Below are positions 1 through 6,309 of a stretch of 8,118 nt of DNA, piece after piece (within the stretch, counting starts at the first letter, position 1; each line of letters begins with the position of its first letter). The stretch is from Gemmatimonadales bacterium UBA2960 (GTDB lineage: Bacteria > Gemmatimonadota > Gemmatimonadetes > Longimicrobiales > Gaopeijiaceae), in contig DEBI01000029.1 in NCBI GenBank assembly GCA_002348465.1, forward strand, positions 27,343-35,460, given 5' to 3'. Below the pieces are notes generated by a model. It saw only the letters and a program-made list of their open reading frames with translations, did no database searches and was not told where the DNA came from. The translations under genes and the position numbers were made by a program.

Positions 1-55
1 ATCGATGGGTGATATACGTCTGGATGATAGAAGCGGTAATGAATTCCCGGGGTTT

Positions 56-71
56 ATATCAAAAGTGATAT
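56..71. promoter_or_regulatory. Inverted repeat overlapping the modA promoter; candidate operator
   Basis: ATATCA (56-61) and TGATAT (66-71) form a perfect inverted repeat around a four-base spacer, and a third TGATAT lies at 10-15. The right arm overlaps the -35-like element of the candidate modA promoter, as an operator would. Molybdate operons are often controlled by ModE at AT-rich palindromes, but this repeat is not a clear match to the ModE consensus and no modE gene lies in the window. The repeat is seen; its role is inferred. Confidence 0.3.
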
Positions 72-93
72 GGGCTAATTGCACCCCTATATT
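65..93 (+). promoter_or_regulatory. Candidate sigma70-type promoter of modABC
   Basis: GTGATA (65-70, four of six consensus bases) and TATATT (88-93, five of six) are separated by 17 bases. Transcription would start near position 100 and leave a leader of about 75 bases before modA. This is the best-placed promoter-like pair upstream of the operon. It was found by eye only and the host sigma-factor preferences are unknown. Confidence 0.35.
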
Positions 94-141
94 TTCAAGC
101 AGTAGAGGCGCCCTGCGAAAAAGACTCTAACGAGGTCTAAC

Positions 142-174
142 GTGAAGAAAATATCTCTGTTCGCTTTGGTTTGA
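142..174 (+). CDS. Ten-codon leader ORF ending at the modA start
   Basis: A GTG at 142 preceded by GAGGT (132-136, five-base spacing) opens a ten-codon frame, VKKISLFALV, that stops at TGA 172-174. The stop overlaps the TTG at 171-173 and lies two bases before the ATG at 177, both possible modA starts. No convincing ribosome binding site sits directly before modA, so ribosomes ending here could re-initiate on modA. The repeat TCTAACG occurs at 126-132 and again at 136-142. It could be a leader peptide, a coupling device or a chance ORF; conservation would decide. Confidence 0.3.
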   Translation: MKKISLFALV

Positions 175-176
175 AC

Positions 177-947
177 ATGCGACACTTGGCGACAAGGGCT
201 CTTCTTTTGAGCACGCTGCTATTGGGCTGTTCCGGTAGTGTCGACAGCCGAACTCGGCTGTCTATTTTTGCCGCCTCTTCGCTCACCGACTCCTTCCAGG
301 CCCTCGCTTCTGAATTCGAGGCCCAGAACCCTTCAATTGCAGTTGAGCTGGCGTTTGCGGGAAGCCAAGTCCTCCGGTTGCAAATTGAGCAAGGAGCTTC
401 AGTAGACCTCTTTGCCTCGGCCAACCAGAAACATCTTCAGGAGTTAGTAGACGACGGTTATATGCGTTCTCCTAAAGTCTTCGCGTCAACCGATCTTGTT
501 ATGATCGTCCCGATAGCAAACCCCGCGGAGATCGAAACCTTTCAGGACCTGACAAAGGCATCGCGTATTGTATTTGGCAATGAATTTTCTCCAATCGGGC
601 TCTATACGCTCGAGGTCTTAGAGAGGGCAACAGCTGACTTAGGATCCTCTTTCGGCTCAGTCGTCAGTGAGCGCATCACTTCCCTGGAGAACAATGTTCG
701 TATGGTTCGTGCCAAAGTAGAGCTCGGAGAAGCTGACGCGGCACTAGTCTACCGACCCGACGCTATCACCTCTCAAGGAGTCCTGACTCTTCCGATCCCC
801 GACGCTTGGAACGTTCTTGCAGATTTCCCTGTCGCGGTCTCAAGCGAAGCTCCCCACGGCGCGGAGGCTGCCCAGTTTCTTGAGTTTCTCTCTTCGCCAG
901 TGGCCCAAGAGCTTCTTGCGCGGCACGGCTTCGTGAGCGCTTCGTGA
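177..947 (+). CDS. modA: Molybdate ABC transporter substrate-binding lipoprotein ModA
   Basis: This is the extracytoplasmic oxyanion-binding component of a high-affinity molybdate (possibly tungstate) importer, which delivers ligand to ModB. The product is about 256 aa. It opens with a basic N-terminus, a hydrophobic stretch and a lipobox (LLLGC, Cys18 from the ATG), so it is probably a lipid-anchored protein. Family hallmarks are AASSL (about 32-36), AGSQ (61-64), DLFASA (77-82), ENNVR (171-175) and the segment VELGEADAALVY (181-192). ATG 177 is chosen; the in-frame TTG at 171 is an alternative that overlaps the stop of a short upstream ORF. No good ribosome binding site precedes either start. 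The stop overlaps the modB start, so the two are in one operon. Molybdate versus tungstate cannot be settled by reading. Confidence 0.93.
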   Translation: MRHLATRALLLSTLLLGCSGSVDSRTRLSIFAASSLTDSFQALASEFEAQNPSIAVELAFAGSQVLRLQIEQGASVDLFASANQKHLQELVDDGYMRSPKVFASTDLVMIVPIANPAEIETFQDLTKASRIVFGNEFSPIGLYTLEVLERATADLGSSFGSVVSERITSLENNVRMVRAKVELGEADAALVYRPDAITSQGVLTLPIPDAWNVLADFPVAVSSEAPHGAEAAQFLEFLSSPVAQELLARHGFVSAS

Positions 948-1762
948 TGGGTGGCAGTTGGCGCCAGTCGCCACTAACGGGCGTAGGAGTCCTATTTGGG
1001 GTGACCCTCGCGGGGCTATTGCTGCTTCCCTTTTTTGCGCTAGCGATCTCGACCCCGGCGAGCGATCTGCTGGAAGGGGCCACCCACCCGCTTTTTGCGT
1101 CGGCGTTGTTTCTCAGCCTTCGCACAACACTGACAAGCCTATCGCTCACCGTTGTTCTCGGAACTCCTCTAGCCTGGTGGTTGGCCTCCTCTAGCTCAAA
1201 AACAGCGCGTGTAACCGAAGCTCTGATGGGCCTCCCTATCGTCATACCACCCGCCGTCGTCGGAGTAGCCCTGCTACAAACATTTGGGCGCGAGGGCCTT
1301 CTTGGTCCTGCTCTCGGGTCGGTCGGTATCGCTCTGCCCTTCACGGAGATTTCCGTTGTACTCGCGCAAATTGTGGTATCCGCCCCGTTTTTCATTCAAG
1401 CTGGTGCGAGCGCCTTTCGCGAGGTTAGGCCAGAAATGCTGATCGTAGCGGGAACTCTCGGAGGCTCTCCCCCGGTTGCCTTTTTGAGGGTGGCATTGCC
1501 TATCGCACTACCCGGCCTTTTGGTTGGTGCCTCGCTTGCTTGGGCCCGTGCCTTGGGAGAGTTCGGGGCTACCCTTCTCTTTGCGGGCAACATGCCGGGC
1601 CGAACGCAAACCATGCCCCTCGCCATCTTCTACGCACTCGAATCTGACGTCCGCCTAGCAATCGTGTTTTCTCTCGTGCTCGCTGCTGTGGGCATCCTTC
1701 TTTTGGTAACTCTGCGTTTTTTTCCGGCCTTGAGTAATTTTATGCGAGGGGGCAACGCATGA
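947..1762 (+). CDS. modB: Molybdate ABC transporter permease ModB
   Basis: This inner-membrane permease forms the homodimeric channel of the ModABC importer. At about 271 aa it is slightly longer than many ModB proteins. Roughly six hydrophobic segments are visible, near residues 13-34, 54-79, 92-114, 133-155, 189-209 and 235-257. Between the fourth and fifth lies the cytoplasmic EAA-like coupling loop (AGTLGGSPPVAFLRVALPIA, from about 168), followed by the ARALGEFGAT stretch typical of ModB. ATG 947 overlaps the modA stop by one base (TGATG); GTG 944 directly before it is an equally possible start. The stop at 1760-1762 shares ATGA with the modC start. This tight spacing points to translational coupling across the operon. 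Confidence 0.93.
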   Translation: MGGSWRQSPLTGVGVLFGVTLAGLLLLPFFALAISTPASDLLEGATHPLFASALFLSLRTTLTSLSLTVVLGTPLAWWLASSSSKTARVTEALMGLPIVIPPAVVGVALLQTFGREGLLGPALGSVGIALPFTEISVVLAQIVVSAPFFIQAGASAFREVRPEMLIVAGTLGGSPPVAFLRVALPIALPGLLVGASLAWARALGEFGATLLFAGNMPGRTQTMPLAIFYALESDVRLAIVFSLVLAAVGILLLVTLRFFPALSNFMRGGNA

Positions 1763-2484
1763 CCTCGTGGCAAGTCATGGTAAGAGCGCGTCGAGGGGAG
1801 CTTGATCTTGACGTCGCTTTCGAAGGCGATGCACAGCCGATTGCCCTGGTGGGACCCAACGGTAGCGGAAAGACCAGCGTACTTCGTGCGATCGCGGGAG
1901 TGTTCGCCCTCCGCGATGCTCGTATCACCGTCGGTGACACCATCCTCGAGGACACAAGTTCGGGCGTCCGCGTCCCTATAGAGGAGCGTCGGATAGGCTA
2001 CGTACCTCAAGGCTTCGCTCTGTTCCCACATCTGACAGTCTTAGAAAACGTGGAGTTTGGTCTCTCCACCGGGAAAAACCGCCTGCCTCCAGCAGAGCGC
2101 TCCCGCCGCGCTCTGCAGATGCTGTCGGACCTAAACTGTGCCTCGCTTGCACGACGCTCCGTGGAGCATCTTTCCGGTGGGGAGAAACAACGCATCGCCC
2201 TTGCTCGCTCGCTCGTGCTAGAACCCGGACTCCTTCTCCTTGACGAACCGCTCGCTGCCCTAGATGCAACACTTCGTCGGACGCTTCGTAAATTTCTAGC
2301 GGAGCGGCTCCGCATCTTCCGGGGACCCTCTATCACCGTAACACATGACGTGCGCGACGTGGCCGCACTCGGGGCTCAGGTTGTCGCACTCGAAAACGGT
2401 CGCGTAGTGCAGCAGGGCCCGCTCTCCTTAATCCAGCAGAGGCCTGCGAACGAGTTCCTAGCAGAGTTCGTAGGAGCCGATTGA
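1759..2484 (+). CDS. modC: Molybdate ABC transporter ATP-binding protein ModC, short form without Mop/TOBE domain
   Basis: This is the ATPase that powers ModB. All ABC motifs are present in 241 aa: Walker A GPNGSGKT (32-39), Q-loop Gln84, signature LSGGEKQR (138-145), Walker B LLLLDEP (158-164), D-loop (167-169) and H-loop His196. Classical ModC is about 350 aa because a C-terminal Mop/TOBE domain binds molybdate and can trans-inhibit transport. Here the protein ends shortly after the nucleotide-binding domain, so that domain is absent. Nothing downstream looks like a broken remnant, because the stop is followed within 20 bases by a hairpin. The start ATG overlaps the modB stop (ATGA). Substrate is inferred from modA and modB, since the ATPase domain alone is not specific. 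Confidence 0.88.
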   Translation: MTSWQVMVRARRGELDLDVAFEGDAQPIALVGPNGSGKTSVLRAIAGVFALRDARITVGDTILEDTSSGVRVPIEERRIGYVPQGFALFPHLTVLENVEFGLSTGKNRLPPAERSRRALQMLSDLNCASLARRSVEHLSGGEKQRIALARSLVLEPGLLLLDEPLAALDATLRRTLRKFLAERLRIFRGPSITVTHDVRDVAALGAQVVALENGRVVQQGPLSLIQQRPANEFLAEFVGAD

Positions 2485-2498
2485 GTTAGAGCGTGCCC

Positions 2499-2533
2499 AA
2501 AAAGGTGCCGCGACCCATCGCCGCGAACACCTT
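2499..2533 (-). terminator. Rho-independent-type terminator between convergent genes
   Basis: AAGGTG (2502-2507) pairs with CACCTT (2528-2533), and an inner CGCG (2509-2512) pairs with CGCG (2522-2525) across a small internal bulge, leaving a nine-base loop. On the minus strand the stem runs into five Ts (opposite 2499-2503), which suits termination of the gene ending at 2546. On the plus strand the hairpin lies just after modC but lacks a good T-run, so it would be weaker for the mod operon. Confidence 0.55.
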
Positions 2534-2545
2534 AACTTAAAGAGG

Positions 2546-2938
2546 TCAGCCGCCCTGCCTCTTCGCCGTGAATGGCATAGCCATCCCCATGTCAGGCACG
2601 TAGAACTCCCCGGACATCTCGTCCCCGTCGACATCAGCTTCGACCTCCACAGTGAACCACTGACCCTCTAGCCCCACATGCATAAGAAACGAGAGGACGC
2701 CGTCCTCATATACTCCGTCACTTAGCTCAACCCCGTCCACGGGCATTTGAAGCTCAGCCGTCCCAGACACCTCGGTTCCGTCTTGCTCAAAGACGAATTC
2801 TGACTCCATGGTTCCAACGTCTGGTGAAGAGATTGATACTGTCCACGTGCCGGCCACTCCGTCCTGTGCGGAAACGGGGATCGCAGCCAGTGCAAGTACG
2901 GAAAAGAGTAAGCCAAAGCCACGGACGGTGCGTTGCAT
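2546..2938 (-). CDS. Small secreted beta-rich protein of unknown function
   Basis: This is a 130-aa protein with a clear Sec signal peptide: a basic start (MQRTVRGF), a hydrophobic core and a likely cleavage site after VSA at about residue 24. The mature part is acidic and beta-rich. It starts with a G-T-W motif (30-32) and has glycine/aspartate turn repeats such as EQDGTEVSG and DVDGDEMSGEF, ending in PFTAKRQ. This pattern resembles small lipocalin-like or beta-barrel domains seen in environmental bacteria, often as extra domains of secreted hydrolases. No catalytic motif is visible, so no function is assigned. The ATG is supported by AGAGGT seven bases upstream. It is transcribed alone and ends at a hairpin terminator, convergent with modC. 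Confidence 0.75.
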   Translation of the reverse strand: MQRTVRGFGLLFSVLALAAIPVSAQDGVAGTWTVSISSPDVGTMESEFVFEQDGTEVSGTAELQMPVDGVELSDGVYEDGVLSFLMHVGLEGQWFTVEVEADVDGDEMSGEFYVPDMGMAMPFTAKRQGG

Positions 2939-2980
2939 GCGGGTTACCTCTTAATGGTCCTGAAGAGTTCGGTACGCTGC

Positions 2981-3009
2981 ACGATACAGGTGATGGCCCA
3001 GTGTTACAA
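2981..3009 (-). promoter_or_regulatory. Candidate promoter of the small secreted protein gene
   Basis: Read on the minus strand, TTGTAA and TATCGT are 17 bases apart, each matching four of six consensus positions. They lie about 40 bases upstream of the ATG, in the 122-base gap after the phosphatidyltransferase gene. I see no convincing terminator for the upstream operon in this gap, so read-through transcription is also possible. The match is weak and was found by eye. Confidence 0.25.
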
Positions 3010-3060
3010 CTCGTGCCGGGCAAAAACGTGCACTCTAGACAAGCTTCGGCAGGAGACTCT

Positions 3061-3780
3061 TTAGTCGAGCCGACGAGCAATCCATACAGTTCTATATACA
3101 GCCGTGCCTAGAGTCCCGATGGCTACGAGAGCAAGAAGCCAGAAAAGAAAGGCCCCGGTGGGCCATCCCTGCCAAGACGTCAATCCCGGGTCCAACACCG
3201 CCCCTAGCCCAACGAGTAAAAGCCGCTCGGCGCGCTGCATAACACCTACCTTGGCCGTTACTCCCAAGCTTTCACCACGGGCCCTCGTGTAGCTGACGAG
3301 CAGCGACCCGCCAAGCGCAGCAACCACCACCGCTAGCTCTGGGACGGACTCCATATAGAGCACTGCGAGCCCTACAAATACCCCCACTTCTGCGAAGCGG
3401 TCTAGGGTTGAATCGAGAAAAGCACCTCTCTGGCTCGCAAGCCCACGAGCCCGGGCTACCCTGCCGTCGAGAACGTCCGCTGCGCCCCCGAGTAAAACAA
3501 GCCAGCCCCCCATACCGACCTGCCCAGTACCAAAACAGTATCCAGCTAGGCAGCCACACAAAGCCCCTGTGACGTTGTAAGCGGTTGGTGGCAACCCGGC
3601 TATGATCGATACGCGCTCTATAGGACCAATGAACCAGTAAAACCAGTTCCGGACAAACCCCCCAAAAACGAAACCCCCACGGCTCTCTATCTCGTGCGGG
3701 TCGTGCCTGTTCTTGGCGAGCAAGGCATAGACAGGCATAGACGCAAACATCCCCGCGAGAACCACGATCACTAAAGCCAT
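3061..3780 (-). CDS. CDP-alcohol phosphatidyltransferase (phosphatidylinositol-phosphate or phosphatidylglycerophosphate synthase-like)
   Basis: This integral membrane enzyme transfers the phosphatidyl group of CDP-diacylglycerol to an alcohol acceptor and makes a phospholipid (precursor). The 239-aa product has an N-terminal hydrophobic segment and several further membrane helices. The complete family motif is present: D102, D105-G106, A109-R110, G119, D123 and D127 (DVLDGRVARARGLASQRGAF, then LDSTLD). These aspartates bind the metal ions and CDP. A later SYTRARGESLG (164-174) and a downstream QRAERL resemble phosphatidylinositol-phosphate synthases, which use inositol phosphate, but the acceptor cannot be fixed from sequence alone. 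The ATG has a modest AGAG five bases upstream. It is the last gene of a minus-strand operon, 37 bases after the Tam41-type gene that would make its CDP-diacylglycerol substrate. Confidence 0.88.
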   Translation of the reverse strand: MALVIVVLAGMFASMPVYALLAKNRHDPHEIESRGGFVFGGFVRNWFYWFIGPIERVSIIAGLPPTAYNVTGALCGCLAGYCFGTGQVGMGGWLVLLGGAADVLDGRVARARGLASQRGAFLDSTLDRFAEVGVFVGLAVLYMESVPELAVVVAALGGSLLVSYTRARGESLGVTAKVGVMQRAERLLLVGLGAVLDPGLTSWQGWPTGAFLFWLLALVAIGTLGTAVYRTVWIARRLD

Positions 3781-3817
3781 GTAGACTCTCGTCTTTCGCT
3801 AATGCTGCTCCAGAAGA

Positions 3818-4774
3818 TCATGGCCTGGCCCCTCGGTTACTTTTCGTGAGCATAAAATGTATTGCTCGAGGCCATAAGAAGATCAGTGGTATCCTCTTTT
3901 CAAGCGATGTGAGCTTGATGGATCGGCCAGTATGGCGTTCAGCCTTTCTCACGACGTACGGGAGCCACTTGGCAAAGGTCATCATATGCTTAAGCCAGCG
4001 CATCGTCGCCCTCCGCTTCGACCGGCGGAAGTGTCGTCTCCAGCGTCTTCGATCTGCTGCAGAAGCTGGAGCAGCCAGCGCATAACGTCCTTCGGTGGTG
4101 CCCAACACTTTTCCTGACTCGGCGGCTGCGGTGAGGACGGGATCTAGGGCTTGAGCGAAATGGCCGGCTTGAGCATCGAAGACCATTCTAGCACGGCCTT
4201 GAGATTCTGGCCTCCACTCTCCCTGGTAACAGACCTCTAAGAGTCGTCTCCCCACGTCTTCCGCGCTGAAATCACCAGAAAGATAGGGGGCCATCCATTC
4301 AAGCACTCCCCGGTGGGCTCCGTTTATAACACCCCTAACCCATGTGTCTTCAAGCGAAGACTGCGACCAGACAATCTCTATTCGCTGCACCATGCGCCCA
4401 AGAAGAAAATGATCCTTCGGGGAGGGTCCTAGCGCCTGCTCAAAATCTTCCTTAGAGACGACAGCACACTTGGCCATGGCTAGGGAGCCATTCCCCCCAT
4501 CGTAAGCGATTACGTTTGGTGCGAGGATGCGTGCTAGTCCCTGCATCAAAGCTAAAGGACGACCAAGCTGGCGGCATTTTGCGAGCCCCTTATAAAAGCC
4601 TTTATAGTCATCTACGATTACCACGAAGTCGAAGGCACTGTGTTGGTCGGGCGCAGTTTTGAGCAGGCGCGAGCCATATAGCAAAACAAGCCGGACAGCA
4701 CCGTCACCCTGTAACGCTAGTTTTTCGGCGAGGCCCTCTGCCTCGGGCCAGCCCCCGTCAGCTACCCCCGTCAC
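3818..4774 (-). CDS. Tam41-type phosphatidate cytidylyltransferase (CDP-diacylglycerol synthase)
   Basis: The 318-aa product resembles Tam41/TAMM41, the mitochondrial enzyme that makes CDP-diacylglycerol from phosphatidate and CTP with a nucleotidyltransferase fold, unrelated to integral-membrane CdsA. Tam41-like landmarks appear in order: LLYGSR (31-36), the acidic DFVVIVDD (49-56), AKCAVVSKEDF (101-111), LLGRM (124-128) followed by IEIVWS, the PYLSGDFSAEDVGRRLLEVC segment (163-182) with YQGEW after it, and a GHFAQAL stretch (204-210). There is no clear membrane span. A very basic region (about 242-260) and a tail with hydrophobic and basic patches could hold it on the membrane. The start is GTG, overlapping the upstream acyltransferase stop (GTGA) with no strong ribosome binding site, so translation is probably coupled. 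Its neighbours supply its substrate and use its product. The family call rests on remembered motifs, not a search. Confidence 0.82.
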   Translation of the reverse strand: MTGVADGGWPEAEGLAEKLALQGDGAVRLVLLYGSRLLKTAPDQHSAFDFVVIVDDYKGFYKGLAKCRQLGRPLALMQGLARILAPNVIAYDGGNGSLAMAKCAVVSKEDFEQALGPSPKDHFLLGRMVQRIEIVWSQSSLEDTWVRGVINGAHRGVLEWMAPYLSGDFSAEDVGRRLLEVCYQGEWRPESQGRARMVFDAQAGHFAQALDPVLTAAAESGKVLGTTEGRYALAAPASAADRRRWRRHFRRSKRRATMRWLKHMMTFAKWLPYVVRKAERHTGRSIKLTSLEKRIPLIFLWPRAIHFMLTKSNRGARP

Positions 4775-5565
4775 GGCGCAGGCGTACTGTTGGATCGCAT
4801 CTCGGTCAGACGCTCACTCATGATGTCTCTTACTTTTGTTATGAAAGGGCCGGGGTCTGCGTCGGGGTCTGTCCACTCTAGAGTGGCTGCATGCTCCACT
4901 CGACCGTCCAGCGCGGATAAATCCGCTAGAAAGTCTTTCACGTGGGACTTCTCCCAGTACCCGTCAACGACAAAAACGTACACTGTCCAGGGGCGCCCCT
5001 TTAGAACCTTCGCTAAGCCGCGCTTCCTGAAGGAGCCTATCTCTCCATCTTTAGTTCTAGTGCCTTCCGGGAAGATCGCTATAGGCACATCCGAGTCCCG
5101 AGCCTCTTGTGACATGGCCCTTGCCATTTTTAGGACTTCCCTAGGGTTTGCTGTTGGGTCCACTGTCGGGTATTGATAGAGCCTGACCAAGTGCGAGATT
5201 AGCGGGATAAAGCGGCCGTAGCGGGCCCGAGTGACAATGCGGGGGTAGCCGTAAGCAACCGATTTCACCACCAACAGGATGTCTATGACAGATTGGTGGT
5301 TCATTAGGATTAACTTGCCGGGAGCGCAGGGAACAACTTGAGGCGGAAACTGAAGAGAGGCGCCCCCTACCGAGCGCAGCGGAGCAGTACCAATATACGC
5401 CATTGCTCTGATCCATCGGCCCAGCACAGGGATACGAGCCTTAGGATAAAGTTTAACCAACGGCGAGATGACAACCCGCTGCACGACATCGCATACAGCG
5501 TACAGGAAGCACACAAGCAGCAGTGCAAGATATCCCCGGAGCTTAGACACGTTCCTTTTTGCCAC
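4771..5565 (-). CDS. 1-acyl-sn-glycerol-3-phosphate acyltransferase, PlsC-like
   Basis: This membrane-bound acyltransferase probably makes phosphatidate by acylating lysophosphatidate. The 264-aa product has a hydrophobic N-terminal segment (about 11-27). It then shows the family block NHQSVID (His90 and Asp95, the catalytic H-x4-D) and FPEGTRTKDGE (165-175), which binds the glycerol phosphate. The later VYVFVVDGYW fits the hydrophobic fourth block. The start is GTG at 5565, with a second in-frame GTG five codons later; neither has an ideal ribosome binding site. It is the first gene of the minus-strand operon and its stop overlaps the start of the Tam41-type gene, which would use its product. 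The glycerophospholipid role is inferred from the neighbours; acyltransferases of this family also act on other lipids. Confidence 0.88.
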   Translation of the reverse strand: MAKRNVSKLRGYLALLLVCFLYAVCDVVQRVVISPLVKLYPKARIPVLGRWIRAMAYIGTAPLRSVGGASLQFPPQVVPCAPGKLILMNHQSVIDILLVVKSVAYGYPRIVTRARYGRFIPLISHLVRLYQYPTVDPTANPREVLKMARAMSQEARDSDVPIAIFPEGTRTKDGEIGSFRKRGLAKVLKGRPWTVYVFVVDGYWEKSHVKDFLADLSALDGRVEHAATLEWTDPDADPGPFITKVRDIMSERLTEMRSNSTPAP

Positions 5566-5637
5566 AGTAAAGAGAATTAACCGTAAATCTCGAAGCGAAA
5601 GCGCCCCCGCTGAACCTACAACTAAAAGATCTCAGAC

Positions 5638-6309
5638 ATGAGCGATTCGGAGAACACCTACTACGGCTACGACATGTGTATCGGAGGCTATTTCGAGATG
5701 TCGACGGAGGACGCTAGAAAGCTGTTGCCGCCGCATCTTGAGCCACTCGAAGTTCAGCATGAGCGCAGCATTCTTGCGATCACTGCCTTTCACTTCAGCG
5801 AGAGTATGGTCGGTGAGTACGACGAAATCGTGCTTGCCGTAGTTGTTCCGCCGAGAGTAGAGCCAGGCAGGCCGCTTCCCAAGGCAGCATTCTTCCCATT
5901 TATGGTGGGCACATCCACCCCCGAATCACGAGCTCACGCTATCGAGCGCTGGCACCTTCCCCACTACATGAAGGACGTAGAAATCAGGTTTACCGAGACA
6001 GAAGCCGAGATGAAAGTCACCGTGAAAGATGAGGGCAGCACCGTCCTCGAGATGGTGGTAACCTCTCACAACCGAAGCCCGGCGGCCAACAATTACATGT
6101 GTTTTACTGTGGACCCAGAGGACCGGTATAAGGTCAACATTCTCATGGAGGCTGTGCACGCAGAACACGAGGAAGAAACGGGGAGTCTCATTCTAAGCGA
6201 ACACCCTATGACGGAGGGCCTCACGATTGATGAGGTGAACACCTACCCGTTCCGCGAGGAGTGGTATAGCAAAGGACTGCAAACGTTCGACAAGATGGTG
6301 AACTTCTGA
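5638..6309 (+). CDS. Acetoacetate decarboxylase-like superfamily protein
   Basis: The 223-aa product looks like a member of the acetoacetate decarboxylase (ADC) fold: an opening like LLPPHLEPLE (29-38), the strand EYDEIVLAVVV (60-70) carrying the usual acidic position, and the segment ERWHLPHYMKD (103-113). In classical ADC the last segment reads about W-G-F-P-K-K, where lysine forms the Schiff base. Here the lysine pair is replaced by His109-Tyr110, with the nearest lysine at 112. It therefore may not be a decarboxylase, and its substrate is unknown. ATG 5638 is chosen because family-like residues begin before the next ATG; ATG 5698 has a GGAGG ten bases upstream and is the main alternative. 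It is divergent from the phospholipid operon and its stop sits on the apparent start of the lipid kinase gene, so it probably belongs to lipid metabolism. Confidence 0.72.
   Translation: MSDSENTYYGYDMCIGGYFEMSTEDARKLLPPHLEPLEVQHERSILAITAFHFSESMVGEYDEIVLAVVVPPRVEPGRPLPKAAFFPFMVGTSTPESRAHAIERWHLPHYMKDVEIRFTETEAEMKVTVKDEGSTVLEMVVTSHNRSPAANNYMCFTVDPEDRYKVNILMEAVHAEHEEETGSLILSEHPMTEGLTIDEVNTYPFREEWYSKGLQTFDKMVNF

Noticed and set aside
1..140. Molybdenum cofactor riboswitch upstream of modA
   Set aside because: Only short stems can be drawn in the leader and I could not recognise the conserved riboswitch core.
142..200. Frameshift joining the VKKISLFALV mini-ORF to modA as one longer signal peptide
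   Set aside because: modA already has a complete lipoprotein signal sequence from its own start, and the fused version would place arginines inside an overlong hydrophobic region.
766..1395. 209-aa minus-strand open frame opposite modA and modB
   Set aside because: It is rich in arginine, proline and serine with no recognisable domain, and lies opposite two well-supported genes; a typical antisense shadow.
3001..3060. Possible terminator after the phosphatidyltransferase gene (T-run opposite 3022-3026)
   Set aside because: A T-run exists on the minus strand but no stable stem directly precedes it.
5559..5588. TTGCCA with GTAAAT as a promoter for the ADC-like gene
   Set aside because: The -35 match is good but the -10 matches only three of six positions at an 18-base spacing, and it overlaps the start of the divergent gene; too weak to annotate.
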